Part shown: one piece after another, positions 25,623-33,512 of the stretch
How the letters are laid out: every line of letters starts with the position of its first letter
Position numbering within the stretch: the first letter of the stretch is position 1
Assembly: GCA_964602655.1 (NCBI GenBank)
Contig: CAZRSF010000062.1
Location: 1-40,191 of the forward strand
DNA length: 40,191 bases
DNA from: Moduliflexus sp964602655
GTDB lineage: Bacteria > Moduliflexota > Moduliflexia > Moduliflexales > Moduliflexaceae
Direction: 5' to 3'
Program-made: the position numbers and the translations under genes
The notes under the pieces: generated by a model
Database searches by the model: none
What the model was told of the DNA's origin: nothing
What the model saw: the letters and a program-made list of their open reading frames with translations, nothing else

Positions 25623-25666
25623 GTCTCAACAAGAACGCCGAAATTGGAATTTCGGCGCGGTGAGAC
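25623..25666 (-). other. Nested hairpin in the leader of the zinc-ribbon operon
   Basis: CGCCGAAATT (25636-25645) and AATTTCGGCG (25648-25657) form a perfect 10-bp stem with a 2-base loop, inside an outer GTCTCA/TGAGAC pairing (25623-25628 with 25661-25666). It lies 33 bases upstream of the ATG on the minus strand, so it is probably in the 5' leader. It may be a transposed palindrome or a regulatory hairpin. The rest of 25591-25831 shows nothing else clear. Confidence 0.5.
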
Positions 25667-25831
25667 GATTTTAAGCTCATTGAGATAATGGTTAACTTCA
25701 AATAACGAGCGTAGGGAATTAGTCAAGAAGAGAGTGTGTATTTAAATAATTTGATCGCGATTCGTCAAAAGTAGAAAATGATCTGGCACAATTTTTACAT
25801 CGTTTGCGTTCTTGTCGTTTTTTTCGGGGCG

Positions 25832-26776
25832 TCATGATGTAATATTCCCGGTAAACGGTGCATCTCTCGTAAAATCCGGTAAAAATTCCAAATCTTCTTT
25901 GCGCCGCTCTTCCGGGAATTGTACGAACAGATGCTCGAAGCCGAGCGCGACGGCATGATCATAGACCTGCTCGAATTCTGTCAGCGTAATGCGGCGGTCG
26001 AAACCGGGAACCGGGCACGGCAGCGCCGGATGATATTGCGACATCACACTGATCGGCAGGGTTCTGCCGAATTCGATGAATAGCGCTGTCAAGGCGTCGA
26101 GGGAATTCTGCGTCTGCCCCGGCAGGATCAGATGGCGGACTAACACGCCCTGTCGGGCGATGTCGCCGGGCGAGTCTTCTCGAAACACATCCAGAATGCC
26201 TTTTTGACGGAGCATTTCGGCGATGGCGTCTAACGCGACAGCGGGATAATCGCGGCAATGCGAAAGCTGTTCGCCTAACGTGTTGTCGGCATATTTGAAA
26301 TCCGGCAGATAGATATCCGCCACCGTTTCAAGTTGCCGCAGCCAGGCGAGCCGTTCATAGCCTGAGACGTTATACACAATCGGCATGTCAACGTGTTGCG
26401 CCCGTAAAGCGCGGACGATCTCAATCGTATGCGGCAAAAAATGATCCGGCGTCACGAAATTGACGTTATGAATGCCGCGCCGATGGTACAAATTGGCGAG
26501 TGTCGCGACAACGTCATCAATCGTCATCAGATCGCCGAGATGCTGGATGGAAATTTGATAATTTTGGCAAAACGCGCATTGCAGCGAGCAGCCGCTGAAA
26601 AAGACCGTCCCGGAGCCATTCGTGCCGGAAATCGGCGGTTCTTCCCCGAAATGCGCTCCAATCGAGGCGATGCGCAAGTCGGCGAGTTCGCCGCAAAATC
26701 CGATCTGCCCGTTATTTCGATTCACCCCGCATCGGCGGGGACATAATTCGCAACAATCGTATTCCTTGAATTTCAT
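25832..26776 (-). CDS. PflX-like radical SAM protein (COG1313 type)
   Basis: Radical S-adenosylmethionine enzyme of 314 residues, related to pyruvate formate-lyase activating enzyme but of the uncharacterised PflX branch. The N-terminus carries the branch signature CCELCPRRCGVNRNNGQIGFC (Cys8, 9, 12, 16 and 28), probably an extra metal site. The radical SAM triad is Cys63, Cys67 and Cys70 in SGCSLQCAFCQNYQIS. Further conserved stretches are NFVTPDHFLP, YNVSGYER, DIYLPDFKYAD and VLVRHLILPGQ. The ATG at 26776 follows GAGGAAA; upstream ATGs in the same frame lack a site. No glycyl-radical enzyme is adjacent, so its substrate is unknown. Confidence 0.9.
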   Translation of the reverse strand: MKFKEYDCCELCPRRCGVNRNNGQIGFCGELADLRIASIGAHFGEEPPISGTNGSGTVFFSGCSLQCAFCQNYQISIQHLGDLMTIDDVVATLANLYHRRGIHNVNFVTPDHFLPHTIEIVRALRAQHVDMPIVYNVSGYERLAWLRQLETVADIYLPDFKYADNTLGEQLSHCRDYPAVALDAIAEMLRQKGILDVFREDSPGDIARQGVLVRHLILPGQTQNSLDALTALFIEFGRTLPISVMSQYHPALPCPVPGFDRRITLTEFEQVYDHAVALGFEHLFVQFPEERRKEDLEFLPDFTRDAPFTGNITS

Positions 26777-26872
26777 CGTCGTTTCCTCTTCTCCGGTTTT
26801 AACTCTTGACAAATTTCGCCTATTTCCGAGAACTACGGTAGCCATGTCAAACAAATATCGTAAATAATCAAA

Positions 26873-26903
26873 GCTGTCAGACATTTTCGAAGTGTCTGAC
26901 AGC
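26873..26903. repeat. GTCAGACA palindrome, copy 1
   Basis: GCTGTCAGACA (26873-26883) pairs with TGTCTGACAGC (26893-26903) around TTTTCGAAG. It shares the GTCAGACA/TGTCTGAC arms with 27740-27780 and 35192-35224. It ends 26 bases before the oppC-like start. Confidence 0.85.
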
Positions 26904-26929
26904 GATATTGCTTTTAGAACGTATTCGAC

Positions 26930-27736
26930 ATGTTCAAAAACAAACTTGCCGTTATTGGCGCGTTGATCTTACTTGGGCTGATTCTGACGGCGATTTTCGC
27001 GCCGCAGCTTGCGCCGTATGATCCGTTGGAGCAGAAGGTCGTCGAAGGCTTGAGTCCGCCGAGCGCCGCGCACTGGTTCGGGCAGGATAAGCTGGGGCGC
27101 GATATATTCAGCCGCATGATGTATGGCTCGCGGATTTCGATCTGGGTCGGCGTTGTGACCGTCAGCATTTCGTTAAGCATCGGGATGGCAGTCGGCGCGA
27201 TTTCCGGCTATTATGGCGGATTCGTAGATGAATTTTTCATGCGGATTGTGGATATTTTAATGGCCTTTCCTGGCATCTTGCTGGCTATTGCAATGGTGGC
27301 GATTCTTGGGCCGGGGTTGAATCATGTCATTCTCGCGCTCTGCCTGATCGGTTGGGTCGGATATGCCCGCTTAGTGCGCGGACAGGTGCTTTTTCTGCGG
27401 GAACTCGATTACGTCACGGCAGCGCGGGCGCTTGGCGCGAAACCCGCCCGAATTATTCTGTCCCATTTGATTCCGAACCTGCTCGCGCCAGTGATTGTCG
27501 AAGCGACGTTCGGCATGGCAGGCGCGATTTTGGCGGAAGCAAGCCTCAGCTTTTTGGGATTAGGGGCGCAGCCGCCCACGCCGAGTTGGGGCGCGATGCT
27601 GAACGAAGGCCGCGATTATCTCCTGTTTGCGCCGCATCACACGACGTTTCCGGGATTAGTGATCATGTTGGTGGTGCTGGGGTTTAATTTTGTCGGCGAC
27701 GGTCTGCGGGATTATTTCGACGTGAAACGGATGTAA
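26930..27736 (+). CDS. Peptide/nickel-type ABC transporter permease (OppC/DppC family), orphan
   Basis: Inner-membrane permease subunit of an oligopeptide- or dipeptide-type ABC importer. The 268 residues begin with the family segment NKLAVIGALILLGLIL and IFAPQLAPYDP, followed by HWFGQDKLGRDIFSRMMYG, GAISGYYGGFVDEFFMRIVD and the EAA loop (YVTAARALGAKPARIILSHL), then SFLGLGAQPPTPSWG. About six membrane helices fit. It is usually encoded with OppB, a binding protein and two ATPases; none is here. The gene is flanked at 26873-26903 and, 3 bases after its stop, at 27740-27780 by copies of the same palindrome. It lacks a clear ribosome-binding site. Confidence 0.93.
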   Translation: MFKNKLAVIGALILLGLILTAIFAPQLAPYDPLEQKVVEGLSPPSAAHWFGQDKLGRDIFSRMMYGSRISIWVGVVTVSISLSIGMAVGAISGYYGGFVDEFFMRIVDILMAFPGILLAIAMVAILGPGLNHVILALCLIGWVGYARLVRGQVLFLRELDYVTAARALGAKPARIILSHLIPNLLAPVIVEATFGMAGAILAEASLSFLGLGAQPPTPSWGAMLNEGRDYLLFAPHHTTFPGLVIMLVVLGFNFVGDGLRDYFDVKRM

Positions 27737-27739
27737 TTT

Positions 27740-27780
27740 TTCAAGGTGTCAGACACGTTCAACGTGTCTGACACCTTGAA
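27740..27780. repeat. GTCAGACA palindrome, copy 2 (41 bp)
   Basis: TTCAAGGTGTCAGACACGTT (27740-27759) and its exact complement (27761-27780) flank a single C. It fills the space between the convergent oppC-like and gspE-like stops. It has no T-run in the right position for either strand, but could block or end transcription from both sides. Confidence 0.9.
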
Positions 27781-27784
27781 TCGC

Positions 27785-29704
27785 TTACTCGCCGACAGCA
27801 TCCAAATCCACGCCGCCGATAATCCGCAGCACTTCTTCGCTGGTCGTCAGCCCGGCTTTGAACTTTTCCATCGCGCTATCCTGAAGTGTGCGCATTCCCT
27901 CTCTGACCGCTGCGCGGCGAATCAGATGCGCGGCCATCTTATCATGCACTAACAGCTTGACGCCATCCGTGATCGGCATAATTTCGAAGATCGCCGTCCG
28001 ACCTGAATACCCCGTGCCGCGACAATGCTGGCAGCCGCAGCCTTTCCGAATCGGCATCCCGACCAATTCCTCTTCGGTGATGCCCATCGTCTGAAGTTCC
28101 GCTTGCGACGGGCGATACGGCTCGCCGCACATGTCGCACACTTTCCGCACAAGGCGCTGTGATATGACGCCAATCAGCGCCGATTCGATCAGCGACGATT
28201 GCACGCCCATATCCGTCAAACGAATCACCGCTGACGGCGCGTCGTTCGTATGCAGCGTACTGATGACAAGATGCCCGGTTAACGCCGCTTTAAACGCATT
28301 TTCCGCAGTTTCCTGATCGCGGATTTCGCCCACCATAATCACATCTGCCGCTTGCCGGACAATGTGTTTGATCGCCATGCCGAATGTTAACCCTACGCTC
28401 GGCTGAACGGCGATCTGATTGAATTTTTCGTGCATCAACTCAATCGGGTCTTCGATGGTCGTAATGTTAATCGCCCGATCTGATAGGGAATTCAGCGTAG
28501 AGTATAGCGTCGTCGTTTTTCCGCTGCCAGTCGGACCGGTCACTAAAATCATGCCATTATTATTTGCGAGCAGCGAACGAAAGATTTTGAGTCCTGCTTT
28601 GGAAAAGCCTAAATCGTCCACCCGCTGAAGCAACATTGTGTGGTCTAAGGCGCGAATCATGGCTTTTTCGCCGAATGCGACCGGCATAGTCGAAATGCGG
28701 AATTCGACCTCATGATCGCGAAATTTCGCCTGAAAACTGCCGTCTAACGGTTTGCGTTTTTCGGCCATCGGCATGCCCGCCAGCGCCTTGAGCCGCAAAA
28801 TAAAGCTGGTATGCACTTCCAACGGAATTCGGTCGAATTCGTGTAAAAAACCGTCAATCCGCAGCCGAATCGCGCTATAGCCGCGTTTCGGTTCGATGTG
28901 AATATCGCTGGCGCGTTGCTCGAACGCGTATTGCAGCAAGGAATTCACCGCGTTGACGATATGTTTTTCTTCGAATTGTCCTGTATCGTTCGGACGCAGA
29001 ATTCCTTCTTTAAAACTCGCATCCGGCATGTCTTTGACGGCGGCGCGGATAAACGTGCGGAAATCGCTGCGATTTTTTTCGGCAACTTCTTTCGTGCGAT
29101 TTTCCGCATAACACCGCTCAATCGCCCGTAACACGTCCGCTTTCGTGCTGATGACCGGACGCACTTTTAATTTTGTCGCCTGCTGTACCGTTTGCAACGC
29201 TTCGACATCTAACGGATTGATCAGCGCCACTAACAGCATGGTTTTCGACACTAACACCGGCACGATCAGATGTTTTCTGGCGAATGGTTCTGAAATATTC
29301 GTCGCCACTTTCGCGGAATTCAATTTGGACAGTTCGATTTTGAGAAACGGCAGTTTCCAGTAGTCCGCGAGGGTTTTCATAATCAGTTCGTCGGTCAACA
29401 CCTGTTTATTATTGGGCGGCAGGCGCAACCCCATCGAACTGATCACATCTACCGGCGTGATCTGGGTCATGCTGTTTTTCCCGTACTGTTTCTGAAGAAT
29501 CGCGCGTTGATTATTCTCGCGGCTTTTGATGGTTGTGAGCGTTTCGTCCGCCACCACGCCCGCCTGTTTTAATATGGCGCAGACCGCATCTATCGTAAGG
29601 GTATCGCGTAGTTTGGGTTTTTCCTGGACTTTCTGCGGCTTCATGACAGGCATCGGCGCGGGTCTGGACATGTCTCGCGCTGCTGTGACCGTATTCGTTT
29701 GCAT
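27785..29704 (-). CDS. GspE/PilB-type secretion or pilus assembly ATPase
   Basis: Hexameric cytoplasmic ATPase that powers type II secretion or type IV pilus extension. The 639 residues contain a long N-terminal region with a GspE/MshE-type N domain (about 85-195, VISSMGLRLPPNNKQVLTDE onward), then the ATPase core: ASDIHIEPKR, Walker A GPTGSGKTTT (390-399), Asp box TIEDPIELM (416-424), Walker B VIMVGEIRDQET (455-466) and the His box STLHTNDA. A C-x2-C ... C-x2-C zinc site (Cys523, 526, 558, 561) is present, as in GspE/PilB. The ATG at 29704 was chosen for its AAGGAG site. No other secretion or pilus genes are adjacent. Confidence 0.95.
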   Translation of the reverse strand: MQTNTVTAARDMSRPAPMPVMKPQKVQEKPKLRDTLTIDAVCAILKQAGVVADETLTTIKSRENNQRAILQKQYGKNSMTQITPVDVISSMGLRLPPNNKQVLTDELIMKTLADYWKLPFLKIELSKLNSAKVATNISEPFARKHLIVPVLVSKTMLLVALINPLDVEALQTVQQATKLKVRPVISTKADVLRAIERCYAENRTKEVAEKNRSDFRTFIRAAVKDMPDASFKEGILRPNDTGQFEEKHIVNAVNSLLQYAFEQRASDIHIEPKRGYSAIRLRIDGFLHEFDRIPLEVHTSFILRLKALAGMPMAEKRKPLDGSFQAKFRDHEVEFRISTMPVAFGEKAMIRALDHTMLLQRVDDLGFSKAGLKIFRSLLANNNGMILVTGPTGSGKTTTLYSTLNSLSDRAINITTIEDPIELMHEKFNQIAVQPSVGLTFGMAIKHIVRQAADVIMVGEIRDQETAENAFKAALTGHLVISTLHTNDAPSAVIRLTDMGVQSSLIESALIGVISQRLVRKVCDMCGEPYRPSQAELQTMGITEEELVGMPIRKGCGCQHCRGTGYSGRTAIFEIMPITDGVKLLVHDKMAAHLIRRAAVREGMRTLQDSAMEKFKAGLTTSEEVLRIIGGVDLDAVGE

Positions 29705-29828
29705 ATCGTTGACGCTCCTTCGCATCGAATCGGAAATAAGAATTGTTAACAAGAATGAGTTGAGCAGTAGACGAGTGCCAACGCAGAAGGTTGAATCCGA
29801 ATATGCGATTGAGTTCGGGAAAATATGC

Positions 29829-29857
29829 TTGACATGAAAAGACCTTGCTTGTATAAT
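29829..29857 (+). promoter_or_regulatory. Perfect-consensus sigma-70 promoter upstream of khpA
   Basis: TTGACA (29829-29834) and TATAAT (29852-29857) both match consensus at all six positions with the optimal 17-base spacer. Transcription should start near 29864, about 162 bases before the khpA ATG. Such exact matches are uncommon and suggest strong, constitutive expression. Confidence 0.78.
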
Positions 29858-29863
29858 TATGAT

Positions 29864-30025
29864 ATGTTATCGGAAAGAAGCAAACCACTCTGAAATTCCC
29901 ATCCTGGAAGGGACTGCGGGTGGATAACACCGTATTTCCGATAATGTTTATCGAAGAGTTGGAACATGTGTTCACTGCGGAAACGATCATGTGCGTGTTT
30001 GGGATGAGTGAAGGAGGATGGACAG
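29864..30025 (+). other. Long unannotated leader between promoter and khpA
   Basis: The 162 bases between the predicted transcription start and khpA hold no convincing gene; the only ORFs are a 9-codon ATG frame at its start and a GTG frame running out of phase into khpA. I could not match it to a known RNA family. Together with 29705-29828, which shows nothing beyond the promoter, this is the window's longest stretch without a gene. Confidence 0.4.
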
Positions 30026-30256
30026 ATGAAAGAATTAGTCGAATATATCGTAAAACTCCTGGTAGATCAACCGGAACAGGTTGTCGTGACAGAAATTCAC
30101 AGCGAAAAAACGATTGTGGTTGAGTTGAAAGTAGCAAAAACCGACATCGGGAAAATTATCGGCAAAGAAGGCAATACGGCTCGCGCCATGCGCACTATCC
30201 TGAATGCCGCCGGTCGTAAGTTAGGCAGCCGGTGTATCCTTGAAATCCTCGAATAG
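30026..30256 (+). CDS. khpA: KH-domain RNA-binding protein KhpA
   Basis: Small single-KH-domain RNA-binding protein (KhpA/YlqC family), 76 residues, acting in the cytoplasm with its partner KhpB in other bacteria to bind many RNAs. The sequence MKELVEYIVKLLVDQPEQVV and the RNA-binding GxxG loop in GKIIGKEGNTARAMR are diagnostic, followed by ILNAAGRKLGSR. The ATG at 30026 was chosen because AAGGAGG lies 8 bases upstream; the in-frame ATG at 30008 would lack it. The usual neighbours rpsP, rimM and trmD are absent. It has its own consensus promoter and a downstream hairpin. Confidence 0.93.
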   Translation: MKELVEYIVKLLVDQPEQVVVTEIHSEKTIVVELKVAKTDIGKIIGKEGNTARAMRTILNAAGRKLGSRCILEILE

Positions 30257-30281
30257 CATGTTCCCCGATTCAGCCCATTTT

Positions 30282-30321
30282 TCTACACGCTTCTCGGCAA
30301 GAAGCGTGTAGACACAATTTT
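30282..30321 (+). terminator. Terminator-like hairpin after khpA
   Basis: TCTACACGCTTCT (30282-30294) and AGAAGCGTGTAGA (30300-30312) form a perfect 13-bp stem with the loop CGGCA, followed by CACAATTTT. The stem is strong but the T-run is displaced by five bases. Confidence 0.55.
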
Positions 30322-30322
30322 G

Positions 30323-30350
30323 TTGACAGAAATTCCGCGCTTCTTACAGT
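30323..30350 (+). promoter_or_regulatory. Possible promoter placing tsaB on a nearly leaderless mRNA
   Basis: TTGACA (30323-30328) is followed after 16 bases by TACAGT (30345-30350, 4 of 6 to consensus). A start about seven bases on would fall near 30357, only three bases before the tsaB ATG. Confidence 0.35.
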
Positions 30351-30359
30351 CGTCATGCT

Positions 30360-31055
30360 ATGTTTATTCTTGGGATCGAGACGTCCACAATGACCGGCAG
30401 CGTGGCGATTATCACTGAACAGCAGCTTCTGGTAGAACAGACGCTCAATACGAAAATTACGCACGCCGAACGCCTGATCAGCGCAATTGATGAAACATTG
30501 CGCGCCGCCTCGCTGACGATTCGCGAGATTGACGGCATTGCCGTCTCCGTCGGGCCAGGCTCGTTTACCGGCCTGAGAATCGGCGTTACTACCGCGAAAA
30601 GCCTGGCATACAGTATCCGCAAGCCGATTGTCGCGGTGTCGTCCTTAGACGCATTAGCATCACAATTTCTCTACTGCAATCGTCTGATTTGCCCGATCCT
30701 CGACGCCAGAAAAAAAGAGGTGTACGCCGCGTGTTACCGTAATAGCGGAGCGGACGTTTACCGTGTCTCCGAGTATGCGGTCATCGCTCCGACGAATCTC
30801 GTGAAAGGGATTCAAGAGCCGACCCTGTTTCTCGGCGATGGTGTCATGCCGTATCGCCGCCAGATCGAAGACGTGTTAGGCGAAACGGCGATCTTTGCGG
30901 ATGCCGCGCATCTGCTGCCGCATGGCAGTTTAGTCGCCAAACTCGGCTGCGACCGCCTGCTGACAGGTCAACAGGACGATTGTCTGCCGCTGACGCCGTT
31001 TTACCTGCGCCAATCGGACGCGGAAATTCACTGGGAACGCGCGCAACTCGCGTAA
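30360..31055 (+). CDS. tsaB: tRNA threonylcarbamoyladenosine biosynthesis protein TsaB
   Basis: Non-catalytic partner of TsaD in making the t6A37 base of ANN-decoding tRNAs, with an ASKHA fold. The 231 residues open with FILGIETSTMTGSVAII and contain the family hallmark SVGPGSFTGLRIGVTTAKSL (about 63-82), then PIVAVSSLDALA and the CPILDARKKEVYAACYR segment. Length is normal. There is no ribosome-binding site before the ATG, and a possible promoter ends 9 bases upstream. lnt follows after 13 bases; the two probably share a transcript. tsaD and tsaE are not in the window. Confidence 0.95.
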   Translation: MFILGIETSTMTGSVAIITEQQLLVEQTLNTKITHAERLISAIDETLRAASLTIREIDGIAVSVGPGSFTGLRIGVTTAKSLAYSIRKPIVAVSSLDALASQFLYCNRLICPILDARKKEVYAACYRNSGADVYRVSEYAVIAPTNLVKGIQEPTLFLGDGVMPYRRQIEDVLGETAIFADAAHLLPHGSLVAKLGCDRLLTGQQDDCLPLTPFYLRQSDAEIHWERAQLA

Positions 31056-31068
31056 TCTTCTACAGCAC

Positions 31069-32652
31069 ATGGAAACAATTATCTCCAATTCATTGACGAT
31101 TCGAACGGTGACGGCATCAGAAAAAGTACTCGTCCGCTGGCAAAAACTGGGACTTGTCACGCTTTCAGCCCTCTGTTTTATCCTGGTGTTTCCATCGTTC
31201 AATGTCGAAGTGTTAGCCTGGGTGACGTTCGTGCCGTTGTTGCTCGCGATCCGCGACGCCAGTCCGAACGAGGCGTTCTGGCTCGGTTGGCTGTTTGGCA
31301 TATTGGGAGCGCTCGGCACGGTCTATTGGGTGGTCGTGGCGATGGTCAGCTACGGCAACGTGTCGGTTTGGCTGAGTGTGCTCATATTGCTATTGATGGC
31401 GGCCTATCTCGGACTCTATGTCGGCGTGTTTGCCTGGCTTGCACGTTGGATCGAACGGCGAGCGTCGCTGTCGCTGATACTGACGGTTCCGGCAATCTGG
31501 GTCGCGTTGGAGTATGTGCGTTCGTTTTTCCTGCTTCCGTTTCCCTGGAGCTACGTCGGTTACAGTCAGTTTTTAACGCCAACGGTGACGCAAATTGCCG
31601 ATATGACCGGCGTCTATGGCGTGTCGTTTCTTGTGATGCTGGTGAACGCGGGTTTATACACTGCCGCCTTTGCCAGAGTCTCGCAGAAAACGAAACGGAG
31701 CGCGTTCATTGCGACAGGATGCGTTGTCGCCGTCTGTGTCGGCTATGGCGCGTTTGTGCTGTCGAACGCGGATCGCGTTAAACAGAAAACCGTGAAAGTG
31801 GCTGTCGTGCAAGGAAACATCGATCAGGCGATCAAATGGAATGCCGCGTTCAAGCAGCATATTTCCGACATCTATTCCCGACTATCGCTGGAAGCTGCGA
31901 AAGATAAACCGGATTTGATCGTCTGGCCGGAGACTGCTGCGCCGTTTTTCTTTTTATACGAGGTCGAACCGCAGCAGCAGATGATTGATTTGGTCGGAAA
32001 ACTGAACGCATTTCTGTTGTTTGGCGGCCTTGATTTCACGCCAATCAAAGGAACACAAGCGTACAATTCCTTCAACAGCGCGTTTTTGCTCTCGCCGGAA
32101 GGCGGCGTGATGGGGAAATATGATAAAATGCAGCTTGTGCCGTTCGGGGAATACGTGCCATTCAAAAAACTCTTGTTTTTTGTTGACCGCATTACGACTG
32201 CCATCGGCGAAGTGCAGGCCGGAACCGTCCCGGAAGTGATGCAGGCGAACGATACATTTTTCAGCGTGGTGATCTGCTTCGAATCCACGTTTCCCAATCT
32301 TGTACGGAAATTTGTCAAGAACGGCGCGCGTTTTCTGCTGATTATCACGAACGACGCCTGGTATGGGCGCAGCCCGGCGGCGGCGCAGCATTTTTCGATG
32401 GCAACGTTTCGCGCCATTGAAAACCGGACAGCGATTGCCAGAGCCGCGAATACAGGCATTTCCGGGTTTATCGATCCGTATGGCCGTATTCTTCAGCAGA
32501 GCGACACCTATGTCGAAGCCATGCTCGTTGACGAGATTCCGCTCCGAACGACGACCACGTTGTACACGCGCTACGGCGATGTCTTTGCGTGGTTTTGCTG
32601 CGCGGTTGCATTGGGGGCGGCCGGGCTGGGACGGATGCGGCGAATCGTATGA
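31069..32652 (+). CDS. lnt: Apolipoprotein N-acyltransferase
   Basis: Inner-membrane enzyme that adds the third acyl chain to lipoproteins on the periplasmic side, a hallmark of diderm lipoprotein maturation. The 527 residues have about six N-terminal membrane helices (25-230) and a nitrilase domain with the triad Glu288 (VWPETAAPFF), Lys353 (GKYDKMQLVPFGEYVPF) and Cys403 (VVICFESTFPN). A C-terminal helix (about 500-520) anchors the end. The putative lipoproteins at 37850 and 39145 are plausible substrates. The stop overlaps the start of the next small gene (ATGA), indicating translational coupling. Confidence 0.97.
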   Translation: METIISNSLTIRTVTASEKVLVRWQKLGLVTLSALCFILVFPSFNVEVLAWVTFVPLLLAIRDASPNEAFWLGWLFGILGALGTVYWVVVAMVSYGNVSVWLSVLILLLMAAYLGLYVGVFAWLARWIERRASLSLILTVPAIWVALEYVRSFFLLPFPWSYVGYSQFLTPTVTQIADMTGVYGVSFLVMLVNAGLYTAAFARVSQKTKRSAFIATGCVVAVCVGYGAFVLSNADRVKQKTVKVAVVQGNIDQAIKWNAAFKQHISDIYSRLSLEAAKDKPDLIVWPETAAPFFFLYEVEPQQQMIDLVGKLNAFLLFGGLDFTPIKGTQAYNSFNSAFLLSPEGGVMGKYDKMQLVPFGEYVPFKKLLFFVDRITTAIGEVQAGTVPEVMQANDTFFSVVICFESTFPNLVRKFVKNGARFLLIITNDAWYGRSPAAAQHFSMATFRAIENRTAIARAANTGISGFIDPYGRILQQSDTYVEAMLVDEIPLRTTTTLYTRYGDVFAWFCCAVALGAAGLGRMRRIV

Positions 32653-32978
32653 AAAAATGGGACGTTTCGGATCGATATGGCAATACGATTTACTTGACAG
32701 AAGAGCGATGGCAGCATATTTTAGCATCGAGGCCAGAATTAGAGGCATTACTCAATGAATTTTTAGGCACCTTGCGAACGGGACATCGTACTCAAGACAC
32801 GTTGATTCCGAATGAATACCGATATACAAAACGTTTTGATGCATTATTACCTGAAAATAACCATTTAGTCGCAGTTGTCATTTTTAAAACATTGTTTGAC
32901 GAAAACGGGAATTCTATCGTGAATAACTTTGTCGTTACAGGATGGGCAAAGTATATTGTTCCCAAACATGGAAAATGA
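32649..32978 (+). CDS. Small toxin-like protein of possible RelE/PBECR-type fold
   Basis: A 109-residue basic/aromatic protein, VSDRYGNTIYLTEERWQHIL at the start and NSIVNNFVVTGWAKYIVP at the end. The pattern of an N-terminal strand, a W-x-H-I helix, a central L-P-E-N-N-H-L-V-A-V-V strand and a final V-T-G strand resembles small nuclease-toxin-like families (RelE/BECR-type), but I cannot assign it firmly. It overlaps lnt upstream by ATGA and the DUF2283 gene downstream by ATGA. This gene pair arrangement is typical of toxin-antitoxin modules. The start was set at 32649 by the overlap; the frame is open upstream only inside lnt. Confidence 0.62.
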   Translation: MKKWDVSDRYGNTIYLTEERWQHILASRPELEALLNEFLGTLRTGHRTQDTLIPNEYRYTKRFDALLPENNHLVAVVIFKTLFDENGNSIVNNFVVTGWAKYIVPKHGK

Positions 32979-33388
32979 ATACATTGCAGTTCTATCAAAA
33001 AGAGATTGATTTCAACGGACAGCGTATGCGGCTGGAGTATGACGAAGACGCTGATATGTTAGAAATTTTTTTCGGCGCGAACGTGCCTGCAACCGGGGTC
33101 GAACTCACGGATAATATCGTCTTGCGTTTGGAGCAACATACTGGAAGAGCCATCAGTTTAACGCTGTTGCATTTTTCGATTCTGACGGAACGTACGGAAT
33201 ACGGCCCTCGAAGTTATCCGTTGACTTCATTGAAAGAGGTTCCGCAGACATTACGGGAAATGGTCTTATCTGCGATACAAACCGTTCCTGTGAATCAATT
33301 TTTGAAAGTCTCGTATTTTCAGGCGTCATCTGCCAAACGCATCCCTTTTACGTATGTCGAACCGCCTCATTTTGCGGCAGCAGCCTGA
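32975..33388 (+). CDS. DUF2283 domain protein, possible antitoxin partner
   Basis: A 137-residue protein with a DUF2283-like domain at about 12-65 (MRLEYDEDADMLEIFFG, then DNIVLRLEQHTGRAISLTLL). DUF2283 is a small family of unknown function, often encoded next to small toxin-like ORFs. The extra 70 residues after it (VPQTLREMVLSAIQTVPVNQ) are not assigned. The ATG overlaps the previous stop as ATGA, so the two are translationally coupled. A gap of 124 bases without notable structure precedes prfB. The antitoxin role is inference from gene order and size only. Confidence 0.75.
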   Translation: MNTLQFYQKEIDFNGQRMRLEYDEDADMLEIFFGANVPATGVELTDNIVLRLEQHTGRAISLTLLHFSILTERTEYGPRSYPLTSLKEVPQTLREMVLSAIQTVPVNQFLKVSYFQASSAKRIPFTYVEPPHFAAAA

Positions 33389-33512
33389 AGGACGTGAGCT
33401 GTACGGCTTGCAGATAACCAGTATGGTGCGGCATAAAATTTAGGACCATTTCAGAAATAACCTCTAATAATCGTACGTCGAAACGGTGTTTCGCCCTACA
33501 AAAGGAAACAAC

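Noticed and set aside
27740..27780. Intrinsic bidirectional terminator between oppC-like and gspE-like genes
   Set aside because: The hairpin is strong, but T-runs are not on the correct side for either strand; kept as a repeat instead.
29920..30123. GTG-started 67-residue ORF overlapping khpA
   Set aside because: It runs out of frame into a clearly conserved gene and has no recognisable features.
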